The notes: generated from the letters alone by a model not told the origin. A DNA stretch of 64,000 bases from Bradyrhizobium ivorense (GCF_900696085.1 NZ_CAADFC020000004.1:682001-746000); one strand, 5' to 3'. Shown: positions 20,416 to 28,997, counted from the first letter of the stretch. Translations and numbers: made by a program.

Positions 20416-21163
20416 ACAGACTTTGGATGACGATGAAGCGCCGCGCCGCCGCCGCGGCGCCAAGGCGGTGGCGATCGAGGCCGAGCAGGAGCGCGGCCTG
20501 CTGCTGCGCGTGCTGCTGTACAGTCCAAAGGACATGGTCGCGGGCGTGCTCGCCGCGGCCGCCATTGTCGCGATTCTGACCAACGCGCTGTTCCTGCAGG
20601 CCGGCCGTCACCCGTCGCCGATGTTCGGCGGTTCGGTTGTGACCCTGCCGCCGCCGGCGCCGGCCGCGGCCGTCGCCAGTCCGTTGCCGCGCCCGCGTCC
20701 GGCCGAAGCTGCCGCGCGTCCGGCCGAGCCGGCTGCTGTGGAGCCGCCGAAGCCGGTCGAGACCAGGGCCGTGGAAACCAAGCCGACCGAAGCCAGACAG
20801 GACGCCAAGCCGGTCGAACCCAGGCCGGCCGAGAGCAAGCCTTCCGACCCGATGACCAATCTGGTGACGAAGTCGACCGCCCCGGCAGCGGCTGCCGCGC
20901 CGTCCAACGTGATCCGTCCGCCCGCGCCGATCCCGCCCGCCGCGACCGCGCATCAGAACGCGGCCGGGAAGCGGATCGCCGCGGTTCAGCGCGCGCTGAC
21001 GCAATATGGCTACGGCCAGCTCAAGCCGACCGGCACCATCGGCGCGGACACCCAGACCGCGATCGCGAAGTTCGAGCGCGCCCGCAAGCTGCCGGTGACC
21101 GGTCAGATGTCCGATCGCCTGGTGCACGAGCTGACCGCGATGATCGGCCATTCGATCGAGTAG
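20408..21163 (+). CDS. Membrane-anchored peptidoglycan-binding domain protein
   Basis: This 251-residue protein has a basic cytosolic N-terminus with RRRRG, one membrane helix (DMVAGVLAAAAIVAILTNALFLQAG, residues ~42-66), a long Pro/Ala/Glu/Lys linker and a C-terminal PG_binding_1-type domain (KRIAAVQRALTQYGYGQLKPTGTIGADTQTAIAKFERARKLPVTG). This topology puts the binding domain in the periplasm. It starts with GTG inside the 3' end of the histidine kinase gene, so the two are cotranslated, suggesting an envelope partner for the kinase. It ends 1 bp before the stop of the convergent ankyrin gene. Confidence 0.88.
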
Positions 21164-21164
21164 C

Positions 21165-22820
21165 TTACGCGGCGTCGCCGAGCAGGACGTCCCGGACCTC
21201 GTCGGAGAACAGCTTCCTGCGCCCGGCCACCAACACCCATTCCGGATCGTTGGGATCCGGTGTGGCGCGCGGCATGCCGTGGTCGAGCAGGGCCTGCGCG
21301 CAGCCGGCCCAATCGCCGCCTTCGACCGGTTCGTTGCAGGACGCCCAGGACAGCGAACCGGATGCGTTGTCGCCAAAGCCGTGCTGCTCGGTCCATTGCG
21401 CGCCGTGCTCGAGCAGGAAGCGCGTCAATCCGGCGTTGCCGCGGAACACGGCGTGATTGAGCGCCGAGCCATCCCAATCGCCGCCGCGCACCGCGATCGG
21501 CCAGCCCAAGCTGACCATCAGCCGCACACCGTCATCGGCACCGGCCGCGGCGAGCTCGGGAAGCAAACGCAACTGCGGCGCTGACAGCGCGCCCGGAAGA
21601 TCGGGCCGTTCGGCCTGGATGCGGCGCGCCTCGCGCGCGTCGCCGCTGGCGCAGGCGGCGACGAACCGCTCCTCGTCGGGGAGTGTCTCTGCGCCGCTGC
21701 GTTCGCGCAGCAGATCGGCGACATCGGTCAGTCCGAATTGCAGCGCGAACCGGTAGGCGCCGAGGCCGTCGGGCGTCCTGACATGCGGATCGGCCCCGGC
21801 ATCGAGCAGCGTCGCAATGCAACGGCGCGACCGCCGCCGTCGGATCGCCCACATCAGCGGCGAACCGCAATCGGTCAATGGCGCGGTGCCGGCGGGCTCG
21901 TTCGGATCGCCGCCGTGCTTGAGCAGCAATTCGAGCGCCGCGACGTTCTCGCCGTCGAGCACCTTGTACATCGCGTTGGTGCCCGCGATCCGCGCGCCGT
22001 GCGCGAGCAGGGCGCCTGTCGTCACGAAGCCTTCGAGGGAGTGATACAGCGACTCGTTGTCGTTGGGGTTGGCGCCGGCCTCGAGCAGCAGATTGGTCAG
22101 CTCCAGATCGTGGTTGCGCCCGGCGGCGCCATACAGCGCCGACAGCGGATTTTGATCGTCGGGCTTCTCGAGCGAACCCGGCGGCCAGCGGCTGCTGATG
22201 TGCTGATCGGGATCGGCGCCGGCCTGCAGCAGCAGGCGCGCGCAGCGATGCAGGCGCGCGCGAAATTCCGGGAGCTGCAGCAGGCTGGAATGCGTCACGG
22301 CGACCAGCGGCGGCAATTTTAGCGGACCGCCCGGCCGGTTCACCCAACTCGGATCGTTCGCCGCAGCCTGCCGCACCTTGTCTTCGTCACCGATGGCGCA
22401 GGCAAGATAGGGATCGTCAGCGGCGAGATCGGGATCCTCGGCGAGCATCCGCGCCGCAACGCGCGGATTGGCGCGATCGGCGGTGCCGTCGACGTCGCCG
22501 GCGTAGACCAGCTGCAGCCAGCGTCGCATCCGATCGTCTTTGCTTTTGCCGAGCGGCAATTGCGCCTCGACATAGCGCCGCAATTCGGGCCAGGAGGCAA
22601 AGCCGAGATCGCGCGCCACGCAGGACTGCGCATCATGGAGCCGCAGATCAAGCGCTGCGATGGCGGCGTCGCTGCGCCCGGTCGCCGCCGGAAGCGTGCT
22701 GCGGAAACGTGCATAGGCCTCCGGCGCCTGTCGCCGATAGAGGCGAATGAGCTCCTTGGCCTGCTTCTTCAGATGTTCGAGATTCAATCGCGCGGGCGAT
22801 CGGTCGGACGATCGATTCAT
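21165..22820 (-). CDS. Ankyrin repeat protein
   Basis: This 551-residue protein opens with LEHLKKQAKELIRLYRR, an N-terminal helical block frequent in such proteins, and then carries several ankyrin units, for example NLLLEAGANPNDNESLYHS, LLLKHGGDPNEPAG, ATLLDAGADPHVRTPDG and RFLLEHGAQWTEQHG. No signal peptide or membrane segment is visible, so a cytosolic protein-protein interaction role is expected; the partner is unknown. GGAGG lies just before the ATG at 22820. It is monocistronic and converges closely on the peptidoglycan-binding gene. Confidence 0.9.
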   Translation of the reverse strand: MNRSSDRSPARLNLEHLKKQAKELIRLYRRQAPEAYARFRSTLPAATGRSDAAIAALDLRLHDAQSCVARDLGFASWPELRRYVEAQLPLGKSKDDRMRRWLQLVYAGDVDGTADRANPRVAARMLAEDPDLAADDPYLACAIGDEDKVRQAAANDPSWVNRPGGPLKLPPLVAVTHSSLLQLPEFRARLHRCARLLLQAGADPDQHISSRWPPGSLEKPDDQNPLSALYGAAGRNHDLELTNLLLEAGANPNDNESLYHSLEGFVTTGALLAHGARIAGTNAMYKVLDGENVAALELLLKHGGDPNEPAGTAPLTDCGSPLMWAIRRRRSRRCIATLLDAGADPHVRTPDGLGAYRFALQFGLTDVADLLRERSGAETLPDEERFVAACASGDAREARRIQAERPDLPGALSAPQLRLLPELAAAGADDGVRLMVSLGWPIAVRGGDWDGSALNHAVFRGNAGLTRFLLEHGAQWTEQHGFGDNASGSLSWASCNEPVEGGDWAGCAQALLDHGMPRATPDPNDPEWVLVAGRRKLFSDEVRDVLLGDAA

Positions 22821-23035
22821 GGAAACCTCCGTGCATCAATCGCCGATGGTCCACAAAACCGGCTTGCACAAAGGCTTAGTTTGCCGCTTGGAGGCTGCAA
22901 GTGGGTTCAACCCTTCCCGTGGACCCGGGTGCGGCTTGCACCGCGAGAGGCAGGATATGGGCGCTCGGCGGGACGGTCAAGGCGCTGGGATCTGACGATT
23001 GGACGAGGCCGCGTCGCTGGCCTATAGGTCGCCGC

Positions 23036-23380
23036 ATGCGATTGAAAACCTCTATTTGGGTCGCGGCCTATCTGCGCCGCTGCCAAACCGAAGGCGTGTT
23101 CGGCGCGGTCCGCAAGAAGGGCGCCGAGGAGGCCGGCGCGGTGTTCGTCAAGGTGGCGCTGATGGACGGCAACGCCGTGCTGTATGCGCCGGCGCCGCAG
23201 ACGGTCTATGACGACAGCCGCCCGGTCGAGCGGCTGTTCGTGCCGACTGCGCCGCAGCCGGTGCCCGAGCCGACGATCGAGGAGCGGTTGGCCAAGGAAC
23301 TCCGCTTCGATCCCGATGCGTGGATCGTCGAGACCGAGGATCGCGCCGGGCGGCACTTTCTCGATCTGGCAAAGAATTAG
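23036..23380 (+). CDS. DUF1491 family protein
   Basis: This 114-residue protein begins MRLKTSIWVAAYLRRCQTEG and continues with GAVFVKVALMDGNAVLYAPAPQ and DPDAWIVETEDRAGRHFLDL, the pattern of DUF1491 proteins found across alphaproteobacteria. No function is known. The ATG at 23036 is chosen because it begins the conserved part; an open frame continues upstream to 22901 without family-like sequence. A 50-bp hairpin repeat starts at its stop codon and may end transcription. Confidence 0.85.
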   Translation: MRLKTSIWVAAYLRRCQTEGVFGAVRKKGAEEAGAVFVKVALMDGNAVLYAPAPQTVYDDSRPVERLFVPTAPQPVPEPTIEERLAKELRFDPDAWIVETEDRAGRHFLDLAKN

Positions 23381-23429
23381 GGCATGATCCGGAAGAAGTG
23401 TGAAGCGGTTTTCCGGAATGATCATGCCC
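23380..23429. repeat. Palindromic repeat at the end of DUF1491
   Basis: GGGCATGATC (23380-23389) pairs with GATCATGCCC (23420-23429), with a second inner pair CGGAA / TTCCG. The first base is the last base of the DUF1491 stop codon. A decayed relative (GATCCGGAAAGATCATG) lies near 13690. It may act as a transcription end or as a dispersed palindromic repeat. Confidence 0.7.
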
Positions 23430-23553
23430 GGGACAATGAGCTGGCTCTACCTCCAGACAAGTGCAAAATCTTGAGCCGTCAAGTTGTGCAGGTTGGTGTT
23501 TCTCAGATCGATGACATCGTGGGTATTCATCCGGCCATCCGAGCTGTGGGACG

Positions 23554-23967
23554 TCAGCTCGCCAGTCCTTGCGTGAATTTCTTCACGTCAGGATTCATCT
23601 GGTCCCACGGCTGCGCGCTCTCCGTGAAGACATCCATCGCGGGCGCAAATCTCGACGGGTCCGCGAGACTCCCCGCTTGCAGGCAAATCAGGTCCGGCAT
23701 CCGCTCCAGCTTCAACACGATCTGGCTTCCGCAATTCGGACAAAAACCGCGATCGACGGCCTTGCCGCTGTCTCCGATTCTGCGATGAAAGCGAAGCTCG
23801 CCGTACAACCGGAATCCATCCTTCGGCACGGCAACGATCGGCGCATAGGCACCGCCGCCCGCACGCTGGCAGGCCCGACAGTGACAGTTCAGCATGAGCA
23901 TCGGATCAGCACTCGTTTCATACCGAACGGCGCCGCAGGCGCACCCGCCTGAAAGATTGCACGCCAT
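23554..23967 (-). CDS. GFA / CENP-V domain protein
   Basis: This 137-residue protein has the zinc-cysteine pattern GGCACGAVRY, LNCHCRACQRAGGGAYAP and GFCPNCGSQI. The GFA family covers S-hydroxymethylglutathione synthase-like proteins, mostly of unproven activity. The ATG at 23967 is chosen because GGGAG lies about 9 nt upstream; an in-frame ATG at 23997 lacks one. Its 5' third and upstream region are duplicated at 26325-26613, where the copy is broken. It is followed downstream by the 50-bp repeat of the DUF1491 gene. Substrate and partner are unknown. Confidence 0.88.
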   Translation of the reverse strand: MACNLSGGCACGAVRYETSADPMLMLNCHCRACQRAGGGAYAPIVAVPKDGFRLYGELRFHRRIGDSGKAVDRGFCPNCGSQIVLKLERMPDLICLQAGSLADPSRFAPAMDVFTESAQPWDQMNPDVKKFTQGLAS

Positions 23968-24147
23968 CTCTGACTCCCTTTCGCGGAGGTCGGACATTTG
24001 CTGGCGGATCGGGTGCGGCGCAGGCAGACGCGCGGCGCTTGAATCCGACCGGTCCGCCGCAGTCTGGGCCTGGATTTTCCAGCCGCCTCATCCGTTCGGG
24101 TGAGGCAACCCGCCATCGGGAGCGGTACTTGCAGGCTCACCTAGTCG
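23845..24147. repeat. Duplicated segment, copy A (GFA 5' end plus upstream)
   Basis: This ~300-bp stretch is clearly similar to 26325-26613: shared blocks include GGCAGGCCCGACAGTG, GCCGCAGGC, GCGGCGCTTGAATCCGACC, and the hairpin GCCTCA-TCCGTTCGGG-TGAGGC (24085-24106 here). It covers the first ~41 codons of the GFA gene and 180 bp beyond its start. Similarity ends near CTCACCTAGTCG. Confidence 0.85.
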
Positions 24148-24206
24148 TGCCGCGTCATGATTAGCTTTGTTGCAAATGCAGCCGGACCGAACACGAGGAG
24201 GAGCAG

Positions 24207-24635
24207 ATGGCTCAGGCCTATAAGGCTCAATGCTTTTGCGGTGTCGTAGAGATTGAAGTGACCGGAACGCCTGCAGTGATGGGCTATTGCCATTGCGACG
24301 ACTGCCAAGCCTGGTCGGCGGCGCCGATCAATGCTTTCAGCCTGTGGTCTCCGGACTCGGTGCGGGTGACGCGAGGGAGCGAAGATATCAAGACCTTCAA
24401 CAAGACCGAGGGCAGCTACCGGAAATTCTGCAGCCGGTGTGGCGGGCATATCATGACCGAGCATCCGGGGATGAAGCTTGTTGATGTCTATGCGCCGTTG
24501 CTCCAGGCGTTCAAGCACCAACCGACGCTTCACGTCCATTACGCGAACAAGTCCGTCTCGGTGAAGGACGGCCTGCCGAAATTCAAGGATCTGCCCTCGC
24601 AATTCGGCGGCTCTGGTGAGACCCTGGTCGAATGA
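24207..24635 (+). CDS. GFA / CENP-V domain protein
   Basis: This 142-residue protein has KAQCFCGVVEIEVTG, GYCHCDDCQAWSAAPINAF and FCSRCGGHIMTEHPG, the three cysteine clusters of the GFA fold, and a C-terminus QPTLHVHYANKSVSVKDGLPKFKDLP typical of one GFA subgroup. It differs considerably from the GFA protein at 23554, so it is not a recent copy. GAGGAGG precedes the ATG. It is divergent from the GFA gene at 23554 (239-bp gap) and converges on the cyclase-TPR gene with a 5-bp gap. Activity is unknown. Confidence 0.88.
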   Translation: MAQAYKAQCFCGVVEIEVTGTPAVMGYCHCDDCQAWSAAPINAFSLWSPDSVRVTRGSEDIKTFNKTEGSYRKFCSRCGGHIMTEHPGMKLVDVYAPLLQAFKHQPTLHVHYANKSVSVKDGLPKFKDLPSQFGGSGETLVE

Positions 24636-24640
24636 CAATT

Positions 24641-26308
24641 TCAATCCGGAGCGCCCGCCGCGCGTAACGCCTTGGCAAATTCCAGCCAGGCCTCTGGAGT
24701 GCGATAGGGAAGTGGGTTGCATCGGCTCACCGAGAAATCCGGTTCCTCCTCCAGAAGAGCCGCGATTGCGTGCCTGGCGCTCGGATGATCGCCCTCCCGC
24801 CAGCACGCGACCGCCAGCGCGGCAAGGTTTGGCCCCACAGCTGGTGCCAATTGGTTGGCCCGCTGAAACCAAGCACGCGCTTCATCGAAGCGGCCCGCGT
24901 CGAGATGGCCGTAGCCCGCAAACCGACTGTAAAGATGAACATAAGGATCGCGGGATTCGATGCCGACTGCCCGCATCGCGCTTTCGGCGCCGGCGTCAAA
25001 ATCGCCGGAAAATACCTGGGTCGCGCCCAGCGCCCACATGGCCATATTGAAATCAGGATTGAGCTCGAGCGAGCGCAGAGCCGCGGCTTTCGCATCCGCA
25101 TGCCGTCGTCGTCCGAACAGTAGCAGCAGGGAATGCGCGGTGTGGACCACGTCGCTCTTGTTATTCAATCGTACGGCTTCCTCAACTCTGCGAATGGCGA
25201 TGTTAAGGACCGTATCCTCTGGCCTGCCGAAACCATAGAGGAATTCTGCCGTTCCAAGACCCGAACCGGCCATCATCAATGCCATGAAGTTCTTTGGCTG
25301 GAGCTCAAGGATTTGTTCCGAGATCACCCCGCCGCCGCGCCAACCCTCTTTCGTCGGAGTGAAAAAACTGATGCCGGCGAGCGCCAGAAGCTCTTCCACC
25401 GACAGCTCGTCCAAGGGACGACCGGCAAGCCTCTGGGCGTCAGCCGCCGCCACCCGCCGCCGCACGCTCATAGCCACCCGTGGCGCGCAGCGATCGAGAA
25501 CATCGAACAAGCTGTCGCACCGCTCGTCGTAGCGCTCCGACCAGATCTGCTTTTCTTCTTCGGACGATAGCAGCCGCGCGAAGATCCGATGGCGTCCGTC
25601 GCCGACGTGAACTGCGCCTTCAAGCACGTAGTGAGCCCTGGCGCGATTGGCTGTTAGTTCAAGTCCGGTCAGCCGTGCCAAACAGGACCTGAGTTCGTGA
25701 CCAAGGTCGTTCGCGAACCGCTGCTCGACCTCGCCGCGTCCTTCAAACGAGGCCAGGAACAGTTGCGGCTTGCCCTCTGCGCGCAAACTGGTCAGCCGCT
25801 TCGGCCACGACCAGACCCTTATCGGACGCTCGATGTTCTTGAATTTGCGCTCGCCATTGTCGAAGAAGGTCGTTTGGACAGATGGCGCCGCATTTTCCCT
25901 GATCGAGTGGGAGATCAGCACTCCACCTGGTTCGGCCATGCCTTCAAGCCGCGCCGCAACATTGACCCCGTCACCATAGATGTCGCCGTCTTCGAGAATG
26001 ACATCGCCCAAATTAATTCCGATGCGCAGCACGATACGCTCTTTCTCGGGAGTTGCTGCCTCCAGTCTCGCCATCTCCCCTTGCAGCTCGATGGCACAAC
26101 GAACTGCCTGCGCCGCGCTCGCGAATTCGGCCAGAAATCCGTCACCGGTCAGCTTGACCACGCGGCCGTCGCAATTTGCAACGGTTGGAGCGACGAGCTG
26201 TTCACGCAGCTGCTTAAGCCTTTCGAACGTTCTCAGCTCGTTCGCACCCATCAAACGGCTGTATCCGACCACGTCAGCGGCTAGCACCGCGGTGAGACGA
26301 CGCTCCAT
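24641..26308 (-). CDS. Class III adenylate/guanylate cyclase domain protein with TPR region
   Basis: About 555 residues. The N-terminal cyclase domain (~1-180) opens MERRLTAVLAADVVGYSRLMG with the first metal Asp, has VKLTGDGFLAEF with the second, and GDGVNVAARLEGMAEPGGV with the Asn/Arg transition-state pair, so it may be active. The C-terminal half contains TPR-like helices (for example VVHTAHSLLLLFGRRRHADAKAAALRSLELNP and ARAWFQRANQLAPAVG). This is a very common rhizobial architecture with unknown inputs. The ATG at 26308 has GGAGGAAG upstream; the frame runs in phase into a GFA remnant further upstream, so a naive start at 26374 would create a false fusion. Confidence 0.9.
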   Translation of the reverse strand: MERRLTAVLAADVVGYSRLMGANELRTFERLKQLREQLVAPTVANCDGRVVKLTGDGFLAEFASAAQAVRCAIELQGEMARLEAATPEKERIVLRIGINLGDVILEDGDIYGDGVNVAARLEGMAEPGGVLISHSIRENAAPSVQTTFFDNGERKFKNIERPIRVWSWPKRLTSLRAEGKPQLFLASFEGRGEVEQRFANDLGHELRSCLARLTGLELTANRARAHYVLEGAVHVGDGRHRIFARLLSSEEEKQIWSERYDERCDSLFDVLDRCAPRVAMSVRRRVAAADAQRLAGRPLDELSVEELLALAGISFFTPTKEGWRGGGVISEQILELQPKNFMALMMAGSGLGTAEFLYGFGRPEDTVLNIAIRRVEEAVRLNNKSDVVHTAHSLLLLFGRRRHADAKAAALRSLELNPDFNMAMWALGATQVFSGDFDAGAESAMRAVGIESRDPYVHLYSRFAGYGHLDAGRFDEARAWFQRANQLAPAVGPNLAALAVACWREGDHPSARHAIAALLEEEPDFSVSRCNPLPYRTPEAWLEFAKALRAAGAPD

Positions 26309-26324
26309 TCTGCTCTTCCTCCAG

Positions 26325-26438
26325 ATAGGCACTGCCGCCGCACGCCGGCAGGCCCGACAGTGGCAGTTCAGCATGAGCGCCGGATCAGCGCCGTCTCATG
26401 CCGAACGCGCGCCGCAGGCACATCCTCCTGAAAGATTC
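26325..26438 (-). pseudogene. Remnant of a GFA gene (5' fragment, start codon deleted)
   Basis: Minus-strand sequence corresponds to the first part of the GFA gene at 23554: it still encodes MLNCHCRACRRAAAVPI, close to LNCHCRACQRAGGGAYAPI. Compared with copy A, about 30 bp including the start codon and ribosome site (23959-23990 region) are missing, and the rest of the gene is replaced by the cyclase gene. It cannot make a GFA protein. Confidence 0.75.
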
Positions 26439-26613
26439 CCGGCGGTCGGACATTCGCTGGCGGACCGGGTGCGGCGCAGGGAGATACGCGGCGCTTGAAT
26501 CCGACCAGTCCGCCGGAGCGAAGTCTGCGCCTGGATTTTCCCGCCGCCTCATCCGTTCGGGTGAGGCAACTTGTCATTGGGAGGGGCTACCTGTAGGCTC
26601 ACCTCGCTAGTCG
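26325..26613. repeat. Duplicated segment, copy B (upstream of the LuxR-type gene)
   Basis: This is the second copy of the segment at 23845-24147, with the same hairpin GCCTCA-TCCGTTCGGG-TGAGGC at 26546-26567 and the same terminal GGCTCACCT..TAGTCG word. Here the segment runs into the leader of the LuxR-type gene, so it includes that gene's promoter region. Confidence 0.85.
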
Positions 26614-26622
26614 AAGGTGAGC
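26597..26622 (+). promoter_or_regulatory. Hairpin sequestering the LuxR-type gene's ribosome binding site
   Basis: GCTCACCT (26597-26604) is perfectly complementary to AGGTGAGC (26615-26622), with a 10-nt loop. The right arm contains the AGGTGA Shine-Dalgarno sequence directly before the ATG at 26624, so the stem would block translation unless opened. Confidence 0.5.
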
Positions 26623-26623
26623 A

Positions 26624-27703
26624 ATGAAACCGCTTGCCCATCGGTTTCTGGAAGCGATCACCGGCGCGGAGAGCTGGCCAAACGCTCTCGCCGGAATGGC
26701 CGATTCTTTCGGCGGCATCGAATCGCACTTTACGGTTTGGGACCGCGCGCTAGGTCGTGTCTTGTTTTCCGCTCGTGCCGGCCGATTTCCCGCAGAAGCA
26801 AACGAGCAATACGCTCGATATTTCCACAGGGTTGACACCTGCAGGGAGGCGCTCATCTGGTCCGGGATGGGCGAGGTCATGCTCACCCAGGCCTATTATG
26901 GCGAAGCCTTTGTCAACACGGAGATTTATAACGATTTCCTGCGACCGCTGGGGGCCCGGTACGTCATGGGCATCAAGCTTGCCGATTGCGGCCATGCGGT
27001 ATCAATGCTGCGCATTCACAGGAGCGCGAAGAACGGTCCCTATTCGGAACAAGACGTGCGCCGCTTGAGCCGGCTGTTTCCAAGCCTTTCTCACTCCGCC
27101 CAGCTCTATTTCGATCGATTGCAGACATCGCGCACGGCTGCGCTGGCGACCGCGGCGCTGGATCAACTGCATATCGGCATCATCGTGATCGAACGGGACG
27201 GGCGCATCATCCATATGAACGCGGCGGCCGATCGTGTTCTGGCGTGCGATAGCATCGCCAAGGTCCACGGAGGTCGGTTGAAGTTCAACAACATGCAAGC
27301 GAGGAGCGCGGTAGCAGGTCTGATCCGCAATCCGTCAAGAGCAGGCGAGTTCTCCTCCGGCGTCAGATCTGTCCGCGTGGGCGAATACGAACTGTCGATA
27401 TCTCCATTGGCGGGAGATCATGGCCTGATTGGCTCCGGCGCACTGCTTGTTACTCTCCAGCGGTCGGACGCCGGCCTTCAAGACCTCATTGCGAAGCTTA
27501 GAATGGAATTCGGGTTGACATGCAGTGAGGCCGCGATCGCCGACCAGATTACGGCCGGCCGAACCTTGCAGCAGATTGCTACGAACAGTTCGATCAGCCT
27601 CAACACCGTCAAGACGCATCTGAGGGCCGTCTTCGCAAAGATGAACGTGCGCTCGCAGTCGGACCTGGTACGCGTTGCGCTGGGGTGCCGCTCGAAAGCA
27701 TGA
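26624..27703 (+). CDS. LuxR-type (HTH) transcriptional regulator with PAS-like sensor region
   Basis: This 359-residue protein ends in a LuxR/GerE helix-turn-helix: LTCSEAAIADQITAGRTLQQIATNSSISLNTVKTHLRAVFAKMNVRSQSDLVR. The centre (~175-240) looks PAS-like (LDQLHIGIIVIERDGRIIHMNAAADRVL), and the N-terminal part is probably another sensor fold. The ligand is unknown; the autoinducer-binding residues of true quorum-sensing LuxR proteins are not evident. The start has an AGGTGA ribosome site buried in a perfect 8-bp hairpin. It is divergent from the cyclase-TPR gene across the duplicated segment, so the two may be co-regulated. Confidence 0.88.
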   Translation: MKPLAHRFLEAITGAESWPNALAGMADSFGGIESHFTVWDRALGRVLFSARAGRFPAEANEQYARYFHRVDTCREALIWSGMGEVMLTQAYYGEAFVNTEIYNDFLRPLGARYVMGIKLADCGHAVSMLRIHRSAKNGPYSEQDVRRLSRLFPSLSHSAQLYFDRLQTSRTAALATAALDQLHIGIIVIERDGRIIHMNAAADRVLACDSIAKVHGGRLKFNNMQARSAVAGLIRNPSRAGEFSSGVRSVRVGEYELSISPLAGDHGLIGSGALLVTLQRSDAGLQDLIAKLRMEFGLTCSEAAIADQITAGRTLQQIATNSSISLNTVKTHLRAVFAKMNVRSQSDLVRVALGCRSKA

Positions 27704-27770
27704 TGGAGTTGCAAGCCTGGTAAGAGGAAAAGAGCTCAAACCATAGGCGAGCGTGCGGATCAACCGCGCT

Positions 27771-28742
27771 TTAGCTTCCCGATTTCTGGCTGCGAATTCC
27801 CGGCGCGCTGCCGGGCTGCACCGCGGAGCGCGTCTGCGACGATGCTGCGCGCAGGCGATGACGCTCATCGTCATAGAGCGACGAGCGATACTTGGCGCGC
27901 GCGACCGCCATGGTCGAGCCGCGCCAGGCCGCGAGCATCACCAGGGCCGAGCGTTCGCTCAGGCGATCGTAGAGCCGCGACAGCCGGTAGACATAGTTGA
28001 CCGACGAGCCGGCCTCCGGGTTGAGGAACATCAGGATGCGCTGGAACGCGGCGCCCGATACGTCGAGCGCGCGCATCGCGCAGGCGAGCGGCTCGCCGCC
28101 GCGATCGTTCACCACCTGCGCCGCGATCCGCGACGGCAGGATCAAGGCTTCGCCGAGCTCGAGCGCGAAATTGTCGATGTCCTCGGCGAAAGCGGCCATC
28201 TCCAGAATATGGATCGCGCGCGCGGCGCGGGCGGCGGGAATCCGCGCCGCGGCCTTCAGCGGCGTATCCTGCAGATTGTGCAGGATCTGCGCACGCTCGC
28301 TGGTGCTGGCGGCAAAGAACATGTCGGAGATTTCGGCGGCATCGTTCGGCCGCATCGACAGGCTCGCCGCCATCCGCAACTCGACATCGGTCGGAGCCCT
28401 GGCCGATTGCGCGGCCGCCGCGGGCATCGGAATCGGCGCGGCCGCCGTCGCTGGCTGCGCGGCATCGGCGCGCCGCAGCCCGAGCTTGTCCAGGATGATG
28501 GCCGGTGTCGCCGGATAGACCGCGAGCCGTGCGCGCACTGCGGCGCGCGTCGCGTCATCGACCTCGTCGATCAACCGCGAGGTCAGCTCGACGAATTGCC
28601 GCTCCTCGTCCGCGGAGTGGGCACTTGCCTGCACATAGAGGTCGGTCAGGACGCGCAGCAGGGTCGGGCGGATGTCGACGCCCTCGCGACGGGACAGCGT
28701 CATCAGCCCATCGAAACCCGGAAATAGTGGAGCTGCGCTCAT
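27771..28742 (-). CDS. DUF2336 family protein
   Basis: This 323-residue mostly alpha-helical protein matches the DUF2336 pattern of alphaproteobacteria: an N-terminal helical part with RRADAAQPATAAAPIPMP linker, then DVELRMAASLSMRPNDAAEISDMFFAASTSERAQILHNL and NFALELGEALILPSRIAAQVVNDRGGEPLACAMRAL. No membrane segment is visible and the function is unknown, though the family is often linked with cell-cycle or motility regulation. A perfect TTAA-N7-TTAA CtrA-type site lies 72 bp upstream of the ATG. Confidence 0.85.
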   Translation of the reverse strand: MSAAPLFPGFDGLMTLSRREGVDIRPTLLRVLTDLYVQASAHSADEERQFVELTSRLIDEVDDATRAAVRARLAVYPATPAIILDKLGLRRADAAQPATAAAPIPMPAAAAQSARAPTDVELRMAASLSMRPNDAAEISDMFFAASTSERAQILHNLQDTPLKAAARIPAARAARAIHILEMAAFAEDIDNFALELGEALILPSRIAAQVVNDRGGEPLACAMRALDVSGAAFQRILMFLNPEAGSSVNYVYRLSRLYDRLSERSALVMLAAWRGSTMAVARAKYRSSLYDDERHRLRAASSQTRSAVQPGSAPGIRSQKSGS

Positions 28743-28813
28743 TCAGGCGTACGCGACTGGGTAAAGCTTCGAGTTCTGGACATCCTTGTCGAGGCGAGCC
28801 TAAGCGGGCTGTT

Positions 28814-28828
28814 TTAAGGGGCAGTTAA
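28814..28828. promoter_or_regulatory. CtrA-type site upstream of DUF2336
   Basis: TTAAGGGGCAGTTAA is a perfect TTAA-N7-TTAA match to the CtrA recognition sequence known from Caulobacter and other alphaproteobacteria. It lies 72 bp before the DUF2336 start codon. Binding is inferred. Confidence 0.55.
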
Positions 28829-28912
28829 GGAAAACAGGTCGTGAAGCCGAACGCTCGAATTGCGCGTGTCGAATTGGGCACAGCGCCACATCCGTAACCG
28901 TCCGTAGTGCCG

Positions 28913-28927
28913 GCTTAAGATGTCGTT
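28913..28927. promoter_or_regulatory. CtrA-type site upstream of the small gene at 28998
   Basis: TTAAGATGTCGTTAA followed by CC matches TTAA-N7-TTAAC exactly. It lies about 70 bp before the start of the small plus-strand gene, mirroring the site at 28814 that faces DUF2336. Confidence 0.55.
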
Positions 28928-28997
28928 AACCATGCCCGTTCTTAACTCGGCGAGCGCGGGGCAAATCATGCCCGTGCGGGGCCAGAGAGAGCGGAAC

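Noticed and set aside
26309..26374. 22-residue N-terminal extension of the cyclase-TPR protein containing a CHCRAC motif
   Set aside because: It is an in-frame remnant of a duplicated GFA gene; the true start at 26308 has a good ribosome site.
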